Source: Pseudofabraea citricarpa | Taxonomy: Eukaryota > Ascomycota > Leotiomycetes > Helotiales > Dermateaceae | DNA length: 64,000 nt | Assembly: GCA_029641185.1 (NCBI GenBank) | Contig: JAPWGK010000010.1 | Span: 744,001 to 808,000 of the forward strand | Direction of reading: 5' to 3' | Part shown: positions 45,638-57,183 of the stretch, in pieces | Numbering within the stretch: position 1 is the first letter of the stretch | Layout of the letters: every line of letters starts with the position of its first letter | Made by a program: the position numbers and the translations under genes | The notes under the pieces: generated by a model | What the model saw: the letters and a program-made list of their open reading frames with translations, nothing else | Databases searched by the model: none | Told to the model about the DNA's origin: nothing

Positions 45638-46149
45638 AGAGTGAGAGTGTGGGGAAGAAAGAAAAAGAGAGGTCCTCAACGACTCGGAATGTCTGTTGAT
45701 CGGTTGAGAGGTTATTGTCTTAACAGAGTGTTTATCTATCCATGTATAGTTATTTGTAATTAACCCATTGAGGTACCGTCCTATTCTTTATTGTATTTTG
45801 TGTAGCATAAGGGTCGGGATGCGGTTGGGTGATAGGCAGTTACCATAGGTACCAAAGTATGATTGATGCTTTTTCCTCCCCGAGAAAGTCTAAAGATCAT
45901 CATCCTGTTATTACGTAGCAGGTTATGATTACCCGTCAGTATATACTTGAGTCTTTCCTCATGGCTCCAGGCTTCTTTCTTTTCATTCATAAAATCAAAG
46001 AACCCTTCTATTTCGAAGCGTCATCTCTCTACATACAGCAAGTTACGAGAACCCTGAGTCTCACTTAGCACTATCAGCACCAACACCCTCCCTCTTTATG
46101 CCAAACCAGATCAGACCAAACCAAACCACCTACCTACCTACCTACCTAC
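45638..46149. other. convergent intergenic region with CCTA microsatellite
   Basis: About 510 bp between the sterol reductase stop (plus) and the GH3 stop (minus). A (CCTA)n tract lies at 46128-46152 and reaches into the end of the GH3 gene. No gene is supported. Confidence 0.6.
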
Positions 46150-46152
46150 CTA
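46128..46152. repeat. CCTA tetranucleotide microsatellite
   Basis: Five to six tandem CCTA units immediately downstream of the GH3 stop codon read on the minus strand. Likely length-variable between strains. Confidence 0.85.
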
Positions 46153-49100
46153 AATAACCAACTCCCCCCTCAGCCGGACATCCAAAACCGACGCGCCGAC
46201 AAAAACGGCATAGCTACCCCTGAGCAAAACCCAGTCCTGGAGGTGCACGTGCCAGATACTCAGGTCTTTCCTCGTGAGGTGGAAAGTGACGACGCGGGAC
46301 TGGGCGGGCGCGAGGGAGATTTTCCTGAAGCCTCTGAGCTGCCTCTCAGGCTCGTCGGGAGAAGGCAGGCCGATGTAGAGCTGAGCGACCTCTTGGGCGC
46401 GTGCCGATCCCGTGTTCGTTAGAACCATGGAGATGCTTGCTATGGGAGCGAAGAGGGAGGGGTTCCCGCCTTCGTGCGTGCCGGCCGGGCGGTCGGGACG
46501 CGCTGGGAGTGAAGCAGAGTGGACGGAGATGCTGAGGGCGTCGTAGGTGAAGGACGTGTAGGTTAGGCCGTAGCCGAACTCGAATCGCGGCGTGACGTTG
46601 CGGTGGATGAAGGATTTGTAGTCGATGTAGATACCCTCGCTGAAGTTCGCTATACGGCGTTCTTACCGTAAGTTTCTTTCTTTCTTTATTGAAAAACCCA
46701 TGGGCAAGGAAATTAAAGTACGGGCAGAGGAGAGACGAGCCTACATTGAGGAGATGGATCAGATGGCTCTGGAATATCAGGACCGAGCAGGTCTCCATAA
46801 TCCTCTGCTTGTTTAGCGAGCGTGTATGGCATTCGTCCCGAAGGTGACTGCCGCCCGAAGAGGATCTCCGTTAACCCTCGCCCACTATCCTGGCCTGGCA
46901 GATGTGCAAACAGAACTGCTGTCACGTTCGGGTGATCGATCCACGGATCCACGAGCCGCGGTCCGGCATTGTGAATGATGACGATAGTATTGCCACAGCT
47001 GTCCGCGACGTTTGTTACCAGCGTGTCGCCATACTCGTCGTTGAGTGCTGGTCTATCAAACCCTTCCAGGCTGTACGCGTTGAGGAAGACGAGACACGCG
47101 TCGGATTCTGCGTTGACGCTTGGTGAGCTGGTGTGCAGATCCCAGAGGAGGAATATGTTCTTGTCGTACGCTTCGCGGGTTAGCGCTGTGAGTGGTGAAT
47201 CCATATACGACGCTGTATTGGCACCACTGCCACCGCCAGAGATGATTGTTCCATTGTAAGCAGTTCCGGGGTAATTTGATTCGGCGAGGGTGTTATAGAA
47301 CAATGGGATATAAGAGCCGTCTAGTGAAAGTGATTGAAGACCAAACGTCCACGCGTTGGTCCCAGAGGATGGGATATTGTTGTTTAGCGGATCGGTGGCT
47401 GAGTAGCCGAAGATGGAGAGTATTTTGGGGGTTTGGAAGGGAAGGGCATTGTTGATATTCTTTACCAAGACGTGCCCTTCGATTGCTTGCTGGAGGAGAT
47501 TACCCTTGCTCAAAGGATCGCGGGCATCGACTTTCTTGTGCGGAGCCAACAGATTGATAGGCATTCCAATTCCTTTGCTTGGGTATGATTCTTCATCTTG
47601 ACCAAGTTGATACCAAGCTGCAATTATGCTGCTTGGAATTTAGTTCACGCCTTTATATAATCAAGGGACTTTACCGAATAGCCATTTCGTCCAAGCGACC
47701 CTGAGATAGTGTGCCATTAGCAGTAGCAGCACTTAGTTGTCCTTTCCAGATTGGAGAATCTGGCATTGCCATCTCCAACCCAGCCTCGGCACTCAGGATA
47801 CTGCTATGCTGTGCGCCCCAATCAGAGAGAACAAATCCTTGGAAACCCAATTCCCCACGTAAAATCTCGTTTAACAGTTTGGTATTTTCACACCCATACG
47901 TGTTGTTGATTCTGTTGTACGAGCACATGACATTCCTGCACCTTGTTTAGATTGAAACAACTAGACATCATTCTAACCTTTCTTACCCTGCACCAGCTAG
48001 AATAGCCGATTGAAATGGCCACAGGTACAGCTCATGAAGCGTCCTGAGCTGGTTAAAAACGGTAAAAAGTGACCAAGAACTCTGAATTCTTACTTGTCGT
48101 CAATATTGGATGAGACAGCAAATATATCACCTCTCGGCTGACGGTTTGTTTCTGACATGGATTAGTTTTATTATTACGCTTCAATTGAAGAAACATACCT
48201 TGTTCATTACCAATATAGTGCTTCACAGAGACCATAACACTCTCTTGCATCCCACGCACGCTCTCATACGTTAGCACGCTAGCTAGGTAAGCTTTGGTAC
48301 TTGTCAGTACAATTTCGCATTTTGGCTTGGATATCTGGGGATCATTATGAAGAACAGCTCTCACGATCATTTGTAGTGCCTTCCCAATTTCTTCCTCCGA
48401 GAGCTATTCTACCAAGAGGCCCAGCCTAACGGTTGTTTTTAGCAAGAGCTTCTACCAGAGGACTTGAGGAGTAGAAAGGGTCGCTGGCTAATTACAAGCG
48501 GCTTAAATACCCACACAACAACGTCCGAAGAGAGATGGATAACTCACAACGGGACCCAAAAGAGCATTGACTAGTAGTTAACATTAAACCAATTTCAAAT
48601 TCAAAATATGGCAAACTCTCACCTCCTTTAACCTTGAATTCCTTGCCGAGGAACTGTGCACGACTGTACGCGAGCTCAGCATTCCAAGAAGCTCCTAAAT
48701 GAATAGAAGAAGCATAAGCATTGACGAGATCCGTCGAGCGAACGCCATTCTCGGCATCTCTTGCAAAAACTTTCGTCAGCTATGATCTATATTCGCTGCT
48801 CGCTTCAGTGGCCGTCGCTTACTGAAGACACAAGCCTGGAAATCCAACCCGTGGTGCAGAACCGCTCTCGCCCGAACAGCCAGATGCTGGAGTGTAGCCA
48901 TAAGTCAAATTTTCCTTTTCTTCGTTGGTCATTCGTGCTACAAGGGCTCTGGCCCGAGTGTATGATGCTTGCCAGTTGCTAGCTACCGATGAATTGGTTA
49001 CGGAGGTGGAGTTCCCTGGTTGAAGGTTAGACATAGGTGTACTTGAAAACTCAAACTGTGTACCTACATGATTCATTTTCTTTCTGTGCTGAACACACGC

Positions 49101-49161
49101 AGATAAAAAAGAGCCAAGAAAGCAGCTGAGAGGATGAAATGACCTGGAAAACAACCCTCAT
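46150..49161 (-). CDS. secreted GH3 beta-glucosidase, intron-rich divergent paralogue
   Basis: The protein has 787 residues in eleven exons from the ATG at 49161: 49161-49068, 49015-48823, 48759-48623, 48570-48548, 48425-48365, 48291-48199, 48151-48094, 48043-47987, 47935-47675, 47631-46745 and 46649-46150. All ten introns are consensus and the total is in frame. The first exon gives a signal peptide (MRVVFQVISSSQLLSWLFFI, then cleavage after CSA). GH3 motifs include PGLCLQDAENGVRSTD, VNALLGPVAGPLGR, KHYIGNEQE, the nucleophile Asp277 in VLSDW, HLPGQDSGRGLTEILFG, FEFGYGLTYTSF and a C-terminal fibronectin III-like domain. Unusual details are NLTYGYTPASGC where family members have a TTGxGW-like run, and GRNWEGTTNDP in place of EGFxxDP. 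I see no stop or frameshift, so it is not an obvious pseudogene. Confidence 0.85.
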
Positions 49162-50047
49162 CTTGTACAACTAGCGATGACTGCATGAAGTCCTATCAAC
49201 AACTCCGGTACGTTGTTATATAGGCATCTTTTGACGTATCAAGTAACATCACGGAAATTCGGTGGGAAATTCATTTTCAATCAACTTTGACGAGTTCCTA
49301 TCAAAAAGTTCGCATATTCGGTGCCATGAGTTGCGAAAAGGCTTGACCAGCTTTCTGATGACGAAAGATTTTTTGATATGATAGAATACAACGCTGGAGT
49401 CTCACCTTCGGGGTGGTGTTGACCGAGAGTAGATGAATGTTGTGAACGTGGCAGAAACCGTGCTTGTCATTTTCAATGCCAGTGGCCCAAATCGGTTGTT
49501 CTGTACATCTGAATGACTGCAATTCAACCAAGCCGAGGAGATCTTCTCTGGTCTGGGGAAATTAGTCGAGCCCGGCTTACTCGACTAGAAAGATTCTGGG
49601 GTTATTTGAGGGGTACATGAGATCCTGAAGTAGTACTCGTAGCTAGATCTCGCGAGATGAGATTTGGCTGTGCTACTTTCTGTCAAAGGATGCTTTACGA
49701 GCGGTCCGAGGCGGAGAACTTAGTATGCGATTGGTTGAATGCATCTGGGGTAAGCTATTGATATGACATGGATAATAATTCTTTTGTGGGAAACAAGGGT
49801 CTACAGGTCGATTGTGGGGACCCCGCCTAGATTTTGTCTGTATGTGATCAGTCTTCGGACTTTTTACACAAGTCGGTAGAAATTTACCCGGTGAGCACGA
49901 TATTATGTAGCGAGCATCATGGAATTTCGCAAGGGCTATTTCATTAAAAGAGCTCTCTAGCATAAACACTGTGGTATGGCTTAAAAGACTTTACAACTTA
50001 CCTTATTCGCCCAACACTGTCATTCATATCTTGCTGTGACCACCAAA
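49162..50047. promoter_or_regulatory. divergent promoter region between GH3 and GH78 genes
   Basis: About 890 bp separates the start of the minus-strand GH3 and the plus-strand GH78, so both promoters lie here and the pair may be co-induced. Short frames are present but unsupported. Confidence 0.55.
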
Positions 50048-52111
50048 ATGTTGATTGTCGTTTCAATTTTTGCTGGCTTGCTACTTTTGTTGGAAAAGTG
50101 TCACGCCGTGCCATATAGCGAGTACATTCTAGCGCCTGCTACTAGGAAACTCTCACCACCATCCATCTATAATGTGACTGGCAATGTCATCAATGCTGCG
50201 TCCCTGATAAATAGTGGTTCGAACCTAGGAAATGCTACTTTTGATGGTATCTCTGCGGTCACATTTGATTTCCAGAAGAACATAGCCGGAATTGTTTCTA
50301 TCAAGGTTGGAGGGGTTTCAAGATCTGATGCATTTTTAGGAGTAACTTTTTCAGAATCCAGCATTTGGATCAATAGTGCTGCTTGCGATGCAACGGCAGA
50401 CGCAGGACTGGATGCACCCTTGTGGTTTGCTGTCGGAAACAACCAGTCATTATACAGTGCTGAACCCAATCAAGTGCGAGGAGGCTTTCGCTGCCTGACC
50501 TTGTCAAGCAATACTTCAGCCACAGTACGCGTGCAGAGTATCACAGTGGAATTTACTGCAGCACCTTTGCAAGATCTTCAGGCGTACAGCGGTTACTTCC
50601 ACAGCAATGACGAACTGCTTAATCGCATCTGGTATGCTGGCGCTTATACCAATCAACTATGCACCATTGATCCGTTATACGGTGACTCAATACCCTGGTT
50701 TACTATCATAAATCCATCCGATACCATTCTTCTTCCAAACACAACTCAGTGGTGGTCGAATTATACCATTACCAGTGGCAGCAGTGCCCTTGTGGATGGG
50801 GCAAAGAGAGATCGTCTTGTCTGGCCAGGAGATATGGTTGTGACAATTCCAACCGTCTTTGTAAGCACGAATGACCTCTATAGTTTGAAAAACTCACTAG
50901 AGTCACTATTTGTGCTCCAGACAACCGATGGAATGTTGCCCTACGCCGGAGCACCCTTCACTATCAAGGTTTATTTCGTCAGTTTTACGTACCACTTGCA
51001 TAATCTCATCTCGATGTCCTACTATTACCATTACTCTGGTGACATGGACTGGATCTCAAGATACTGGGACCAGTTCAAGTTGGGCATGGAGTGGTCTCTC
51101 AACGCAATCGACTCGACGGGAATGATGAATGTGACCTCAGGCGCAGACTGGTTCAGAGGAAACATGATCGGTCATGTAAGCGATATGAATATATTCTATC
51201 ATTTCGCATCTTACTAACCTCTGTTTTAGAATATTGAGGCGAACGCAATTCTTTATCACACTATCAATGAAGGAATCAAGCTCGCTAACATTTTGGGCGA
51301 TAACTCAGTCATCTCTCGATGGACTGAAATTGCATTGAACCTGAAGAGCGCAGCTAACACTCTTCTTTGGGACGAAAGTGCTGGTTTGTATCGTGATAAC
51401 GAGGAGTCACTTGACCTCTTTCCGCAAGATGGTAATTCGTGGGCTGTAAAAGCCAATCTGACCACCTCGACCTTACAAATCACTACCATCTCGGCTTCAC
51501 TGCGAGCACGGTGGGGAAAGTATGGCGCTCCAGCCCCTGAGGCGGGAGTCATCTCTCCCTTCGCAAGTGGTTTCGAACTCGAGTCACACTACCTGGCTCA
51601 AGACCCATCATCAGCTCACGATTTAATGAGGCTGGAATGGGGCCATATGCTTGATGATCCTAGAATGACCAATTCCACATTTATCGAAGGCTTTGCCCTT
51701 GATGGTGGCCTCGACTATAATCCTTATGCAAATAAGGCACGCGTCTCTCATGCCCACTCGTGGTCAACAGCTCCGACTCATCTACTCTCCTTCTTCACGG
51801 CTGGCCTCCGCCTCACGTCTGCATCTGGGGCCACTTGGCTCATTGCACCTCAGGCTGGAGAGCTGGCGAGTGTGGAAGCTGGATTCGTGACAGCCATCGG
51901 AGAATTCAGAACTTCTTGGGAGACGACTAGAGTGAACCGGTTCATCAGTACTCTTCAATTTAAGACACCTGAAGGAACTATCGGTAGCGTCGAATTACCT
52001 GGCGTTGAAGGTGTCCTGGTGAAAAGCACTGGCGAGGAAATAAATTTGGTAGACGGCGTGGCAAGTGGAGTTCCCGGCGGAAGCTGGCAACTGATTACTG
52101 GCAACAATTAG
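50048..52111 (+). CDS. secreted GH78 alpha-L-rhamnosidase
   Basis: The protein has 669 residues in exons 50048-51175 and 51230-52111. The ATG at 50048 starts a clean signal peptide (about 1-21, ending near CHA); the frame opens slightly earlier only with GTG. The intron (GTAAGC, TACTAAC branch, TTTTAG) joins MIGH|NIEANAILYH. The N-terminal beta-sandwich (about 30-190) is followed by the catalytic (alpha/alpha)6 barrel, with the GH78 signature DGAKRDRLVWPGDM near 247-260, holding the acidic catalytic residue region, and LQTTDGMLPY near 290. RWGKYGAPAPEAGVISPFASGFELESHYL and FIEGFALDGGLDYNPY are recognisable later. GH78 enzymes remove terminal alpha-L-rhamnose from flavonoid glycosides, saponins and rhamnogalacturonan. 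Divergent arrangement with a GH3 glucosidase suggests joint removal of rhamnosyl-glucosyl units. Confidence 0.87.
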
Positions 52112-52794
52112 TGATAAATTGACATATGAGAAGTAGCAAAGCAATGTAATGACCAGAGAACTGAGCATACGTTACATAATTCAGCCACAGTAGCACCGGG
52201 TAGGCCGTGTTGGTCATCTGCCTGGTTCGATGCTGGGCAAGTAGCTAGAGTAGCCAAGAGCGCCACTGAAAACGGCGCCGAAGTGATTCAAGCTTTTGAA
52301 GGTATTCAAATCATGTCTTGGAATGCTCACCTTGACCATCCGTGAATGGATCTCGTCGTGTATTACGACGACGCAAGGGCTTGAGCGGGCAGATTGTTGA
52401 CCGAACGGCTGCTCCGGGTGCGGTCCTCGGAACAGGTGATGCGAAGAGAAAAAGTGTGCAGACTGCATCGCACTACCGCACGCAAATACGGCTTACGATG
52501 GGACTTCCAACGGCGAGGTGCAAATGCGGGGCTTGTTGACATGGTATGATGGTCGCAGTGGCTGCTTTAGAGTTGGAATCTTGCCAACGCTGGAGATGGT
52601 GGAGCAGGCCTCGGGGAAGCTAGAAGAGTTCCAGAAGATCAACAGAACAGCGTCGTCCTGTTTGCGTGGGTGGGTGGGTGGGTGGAATTGGAATAGTGCT
52701 TAGTGAGAGGGCAAGCATGAACAGATGACCGTGAGCAGGATGCTTGGGGGGTGATTGATGGTTGTTGTAGATTGCATTGCCTACAGGTATGCTG

Positions 52795-52920
52795 TTGATG
52801 TGGTGAGGTGGTGGGTGGTGGGTGGTAGGTGGTAGGTGTAGGTTGTAGGTGGTAGCCTGAAAAACTGAAAAGGTGGTAAGGTGGTAGTGAGTAGTGAGTA
52901 GTGAGTAGTGAAGAGGGAGG
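52795..52920. repeat. GGTGG/GTAGTGA low-complexity tandem repeat
   Basis: Imperfect tandem copies of GGTGGTAGG-like units pass into four GTAGTGA units (about 52888-52912). The G-rich strand could form G-quadruplex-like structure. Probable variable locus. Confidence 0.8.
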
Positions 52921-53211
52921 GGTGCCTGTAAGGCGAAGATGGGGAATATGCACATCCCCCCCGTCCCCTCCCCCAGTCCCCCAGTCCGAGGTTCCGCCGG
53001 CCAAACAAATCCCCCCCGCAAGACCCATTCCTGATTCGTGACGTGATATGCGAGGTTCAATATTCTGTTCTGACCAGCTCCCCGTCTCTTCCCCCATTAT
53101 TATTGCAGCTTCACAAACTCTTAAAGAAAGTGGCTTGGTGCTCGAGCTTCTCGGTCCTTTTATTGCGCGCTACCTCCTCTATGGCGTCCTTACAGCGTGC
53201 GGCAGCGTGCA

Positions 53212-53231
53212 GCGGGGTTGCAATTGCGGGG
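53212..53231 (+). promoter_or_regulatory. paired CreA-type motifs
   Basis: Two GCGGGG words (53212-53217 and 53226-53231) match the SYGGRG consensus for the carbon catabolite repressor CreA, spaced 14 bp, about 400 bp upstream of a beta-glucosidase start. The motif is short and G-rich DNA is common here, so this is only a candidate. Confidence 0.3.
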
Positions 53232-53520
53232 TGGCATCTCCACGACCAAGGAAATGGGGAGACGGATTACTCGTTGCAGCCTGGGCTCCAGCCTTTCCCA
53301 CCCATCTGCCCAATTCTTGCCTTCGACCATCCCATACCCGAGCCCGAGCAGACGGCACTTTGTAATGCATTGCATCGCCCCAGCTCAACTCGTGAGGTCA
53401 TGGTTGGGAGACAAATCTCGCATGACCAGGGGAGCTTGGGGAGCTCGACGAGGGACACAGGGCAGAAGTCATCCCATGCTTGGGACAGTGCTATGGACGA
53501 TGCGGCCAAGATCTGCGCAA

Positions 53521-53528
53521 ATATAAAA
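53521..53528 (+). promoter_or_regulatory. TATA box of the third GH3 gene
   Basis: ATATAAAA lies 100 bp upstream of the ATG at 53628, a normal distance for a highly expressed secreted fungal hydrolase. Not verified by a mapped start site. Confidence 0.55.
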
Positions 53529-53627
53529 GTCAGCCAACATCCGGTGTTTACTGCTCCTTACCATTGTTGACCTTGCTTTGCTCAATTGACCCTTTAGACC
53601 TGGCTGAGTGAGGTGTTGTCCTTCAAC

Positions 53628-56574
53628 ATGTTCTTCTCTAATCTTGCCGTTGCTCTGTTGACGGGTTCGGCAATCGCGTCGCCCTCAACCTTCTCTGCAA
53701 AGCGACAAAATAATAACTTTGTTCCTGGCGTAAGCTTTTCTTTTTGCCTTCCCCCCAACTCCCGTTCCCGCAAGCTTCCTTAAATCCACCAAAATATTCT
53801 TCACAATGGCCATTTTGGCAGATGTACTACTAGCCATCACATCCATCACATCCATAGCAATCTGGCCCGAGACCCAATTAGCTAATCTCGTTTCTGTGCA
53901 GTCCTCGTCAAGCTCTGACCCTTTCTATCCTTCGCCATGGATGAGCGGGGGAGGGGATTGGGAGGAAAGTTATGTGAAAGCCAAGGAATTCGTCTCGCAG
54001 ATGACTCTTTTGGAAAAAGTCAACATTACCACCGGTGTTGGCTGGGAAGGTGAACAATGTGTAGGTCAGACGGGAGGGGTGCCCAGATTAGGCCTCCGCA
54101 GTTTGTGTATGCAGGATTCACCACTGGGCGTCAGGAATTCCGATTTGTAAGTCGATGGAATTTGTACATGAATTTTGACATGCTGACAAGCTTCAAGTAA
54201 CAGTGCTTTCTCCTCCGGCCAAACGGTAGCTGCAACCTTTGATCGCAGTCTTTTCTACCTCCGGGGTGTGGCGATGGGCCAGGAGCACAAAGGCAAAGGC
54301 GTGACAGTGCAATTGGGTCCGGTAGCTGGTCCAATTGGTCGCTCACCAGAAGGAGGCAGAAATTGGGAAGGCTTCAGCCCAGATCCATACCTGAGTAGGT
54401 GTACACAAACATCCAAGCACGGCGACTTTACTGATCTGTCTAGGTGGAATTGGTCTTGCAGAAACAACAAAAGGAATCCAGGATGCTGGAGTGATTGCTT
54501 GTGCGAAGCATTTCATCGGTAATGAGCAAGAACATTTCCGTCAAGCCCCCGAAGCCCAAGGATACGGAGACAATATTACCGAGTCTGTCTCATCCAACAT
54601 TGACGATGTTACCATGCATGAGCTTTACCTCTGGCCCTTTGCCGACGCAGTAAAAGCGGGCTTGGGATCCATCATGTGCTCTTATAACCAGATCAACAAC
54701 TCTTATGGTTGCCAGAATTCCAAATTGCTCAACGATCTCTTGAAGAACGAGCTAGGCTTCCAGGGATTCGTTATGAGTGATTGGCAAGCACAACACAGTG
54801 GAGCTTCTTCTGCGGCTGCAGGTCTTGACATGAGTATGCCAGGAGATACATTATTCAACACAGCAGATTCGTTCTGGGGAACCAACTTAACCGCTGCAGT
54901 TCTTAATGGCACGGTCGCTCAATGGCGTATTGATGATATGGCCACTCGTATCATGGCTGCTTACTTCAAGGTTGGCTTGACACTCGATGAACCTGAGATC
55001 AACTTCAGTTCTTGGACTTTGGATACTTATGGTCCAGTACATTACGCAGTTGGTGAGGGTTATCAGCAAATCAATTACCACGTCGATGTGCGCGGGGAAC
55101 ATGCGTCTCTTATTCGCGAGATCGGCTCCAAGGCGACTGTACTTCTCAAGAACGTTGATAATGCCCTGCCTCTATCCAAGCCTAAATTCCTCGCCGTCAT
55201 TGGCCAGGACGCTGGGCCTAACCTATACGGACCAAATGGCTGTTCAAATCGTGGTTGTAACAACGGTACTTTGGTAAGCAGCATTGCTTATAAACGCCGA
55301 AAATTGTGATGCTGACTATCTTCTAGGGCATGGCTTGGGGGTCAGGAACTGCTGAATTTCCATACTTGATCACTCCCGACTCTGCCTTGCAGGCGCAGGC
55401 TATTGCCGATGGCTCACGTTACGAAAGCATTTTTGACAACTATGCTACATCTGAGATCCAGACTCTCGTATCGCAAGATAACGTCACAGCAATCGTTTTT
55501 GTGAACGCGGATTCTGGAGAAGGATTCATTTCCATTGACGGAAACACTGGCGACCGCAAGAATTTGACTCTCTGGGCTTCGGGTGATGATCTTATTAAGA
55601 ACGTTTCTGCAGTCTGCTCTAATACTATCGTTGTCATCCACTCGGTTGGCCCAACGCTGTTGACGGAGTGGTACGATAGTCCAAACATTACTGCCATCTT
55701 GTGGGCTGGTCTTCCCGGTCAGGAGAGCGGAAACAGTATCACTGATGTTCTTTATGGCAAGGTGAACCCAGCAGCAAAGACCCCATTTACTTGGGGAGCA
55801 GCTCGCGAAGACTATGGTGCAGATATTCTTTACACACCAAACAATGGCCAAGACGCTCCCCAAGTTGATTTCACCGAAGGAGTATTCATCGATTACCGAA
55901 CTTTCGATGCCCGAAACATTACGCCAATTTACGAATTCGGCTTTGGTCTTTCTTACACCACATTTTCATATTCTGATCTTCAAGTGAACGGCAGTGGAGT
56001 TACTCCCTATACACCTACCTCTGGGCAGACTATTGCAGCGCCATTGTTCGGAAACATCTCAACTGTGCTCAGCGATTACCTATTCCCCAATGCAAGCTTC
56101 CCCCACATTTGGCAATACATCTATCCTTATCTCAACACCACTTCACTCGAAGAGGCAACTCAAGAACCAGATTATGGATCTGCAGCGGAAGAATTTCTTC
56201 CTCCAGGAGCACTGGATGGTTCTGCACAGCCTTTACTCGCAGCCGGCGGTGCTTCTGGTGGAAATCCTCAACTCTGGGACGTGTTATACACTGTAACTGC
56301 GACTATCACCAACGATGGAACCATCAATGGTGAGGAGGTACCGCAACTTTACGTATCTCTTGGTGGACCAAACGACCCCGTAAGAGTACTTCGAGGATTC
56401 GAGAGATTAAGCATTGATGCTGGTGAATCTGCGACATTCACAGCAGATATCACTAGAAGAGACTTGTCCAACTGGGACACAGTGAGCCAGAACTGGGTAA
56501 TCTCAGACTATCCAAAGACCGTATATGTTGGTTCGAGCTCGCGAAACTTGCCCTTGAGCACGATATTGAGCTGA
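53628..56574 (+). CDS. secreted GH3 beta-glucosidase with propeptide
   Basis: The protein has 873 residues in five exons: 53628-53729, 53902-54146, 54198-54394, 54444-55273 and 55327-56574. The first intron is long (172 bp) and contains a short unused ATG frame. The signal peptide (about 1-17) is followed by a propeptide with a kexin site (AKR at 24-26). The joins give [34 protein letters not shown] and [18 protein letters not shown]. Catalytic Asp294 lies in [51 protein letters not shown] (acid/base region) and the long insertion before the fibronectin III-like domain match classical Aspergillus-type extracellular beta-glucosidase of about 860 residues. Likely hydrolyses cellobiose and aryl glucosides and is expected to be glucose-repressed; a TATA box and two CreA-type words lie upstream. 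Confidence 0.94.
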
Positions 56575-57183
56575 ACACTTGGAGGGAATGCCTCGGAAGG
56601 CTCGCACATCGAGCTGGAATGACCTCGTCAGGAGGATAAACTGTTTTACGACATTGCTATGACTTATATAACAGACATTAATGCGGTTGGATTAGGAAAG
56701 GCTGATGGTTTATAATAACTCGAGAAGACTTAGAACCATTAATGGAAGACAACTTTCCACATTTGAAACGAGGCTTTCCGGAAGAGTTTCCAATCGGTAA
56801 AGTTGCCCTCGGTCCAGTTTGACCTGTTTGTCTGTATTATCAGACGTTGCTATTGGTGGAATTTCTCTGCCGGCACCGGACTATCCTATCGGAACAATCA
56901 GCGGAGAGCTTGAAAGGACGGTGGTTGATGGCCCGGATAATCTCATGCTTTGCTTAATTGTTTGGGGGCGCAGATTGACAGTGATGGGTTAATTCAACCC
57001 CGCGGTGAGTGGGGTCAGCGAGGAGGGGCTTCATTTGAGCGTTTGGAATTCTTACCAAGTTGATAATAGGCGTCCCTATCTCTTCCTTTCTTCCTCTTTC
57101 TCCTCCCTCTTTCTCTCTTGCTCCTCAAATTCTTGCTCCATTCAAGAAGTTTTTATACCCTTATTATCTTTCAATTAGGAACA
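56575..57183. promoter_or_regulatory. intergenic region and leader of the alcohol dehydrogenase
   Basis: About 610 bp. The last 110 bp contains a strong CT-rich tract (about 57070-57130) typical of a fungal core promoter/leader. No gene supported. Confidence 0.55.

Larger units (their letters stand above)
52112..53627. other. intergenic region with GT-rich simple repeats and a GH3 promoter
   Basis: About 1.5 kb. 52664-52684 (GTGG repeats) and 52800-52920 (GTGGT / GTAGTGA repeats) are low-complexity, and the overlapping minus-strand His/Pro/Thr-rich frames are artefacts. The last 600 bp is average in composition and should be the promoter of the next GH3 gene. Confidence 0.6.

Noticed and set aside
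46150..49161. Pseudogene call for the second GH3
   Set aside because: The frame appears broken only because of ten short introns; splicing at consensus sites restores all GH3 motifs and the total length is a multiple of three.
52620..53097. Overlapping His/Pro/Thr-rich minus-strand frames of about 150 codons
   Set aside because: Products of the GT-rich simple repeats on the opposite strand.
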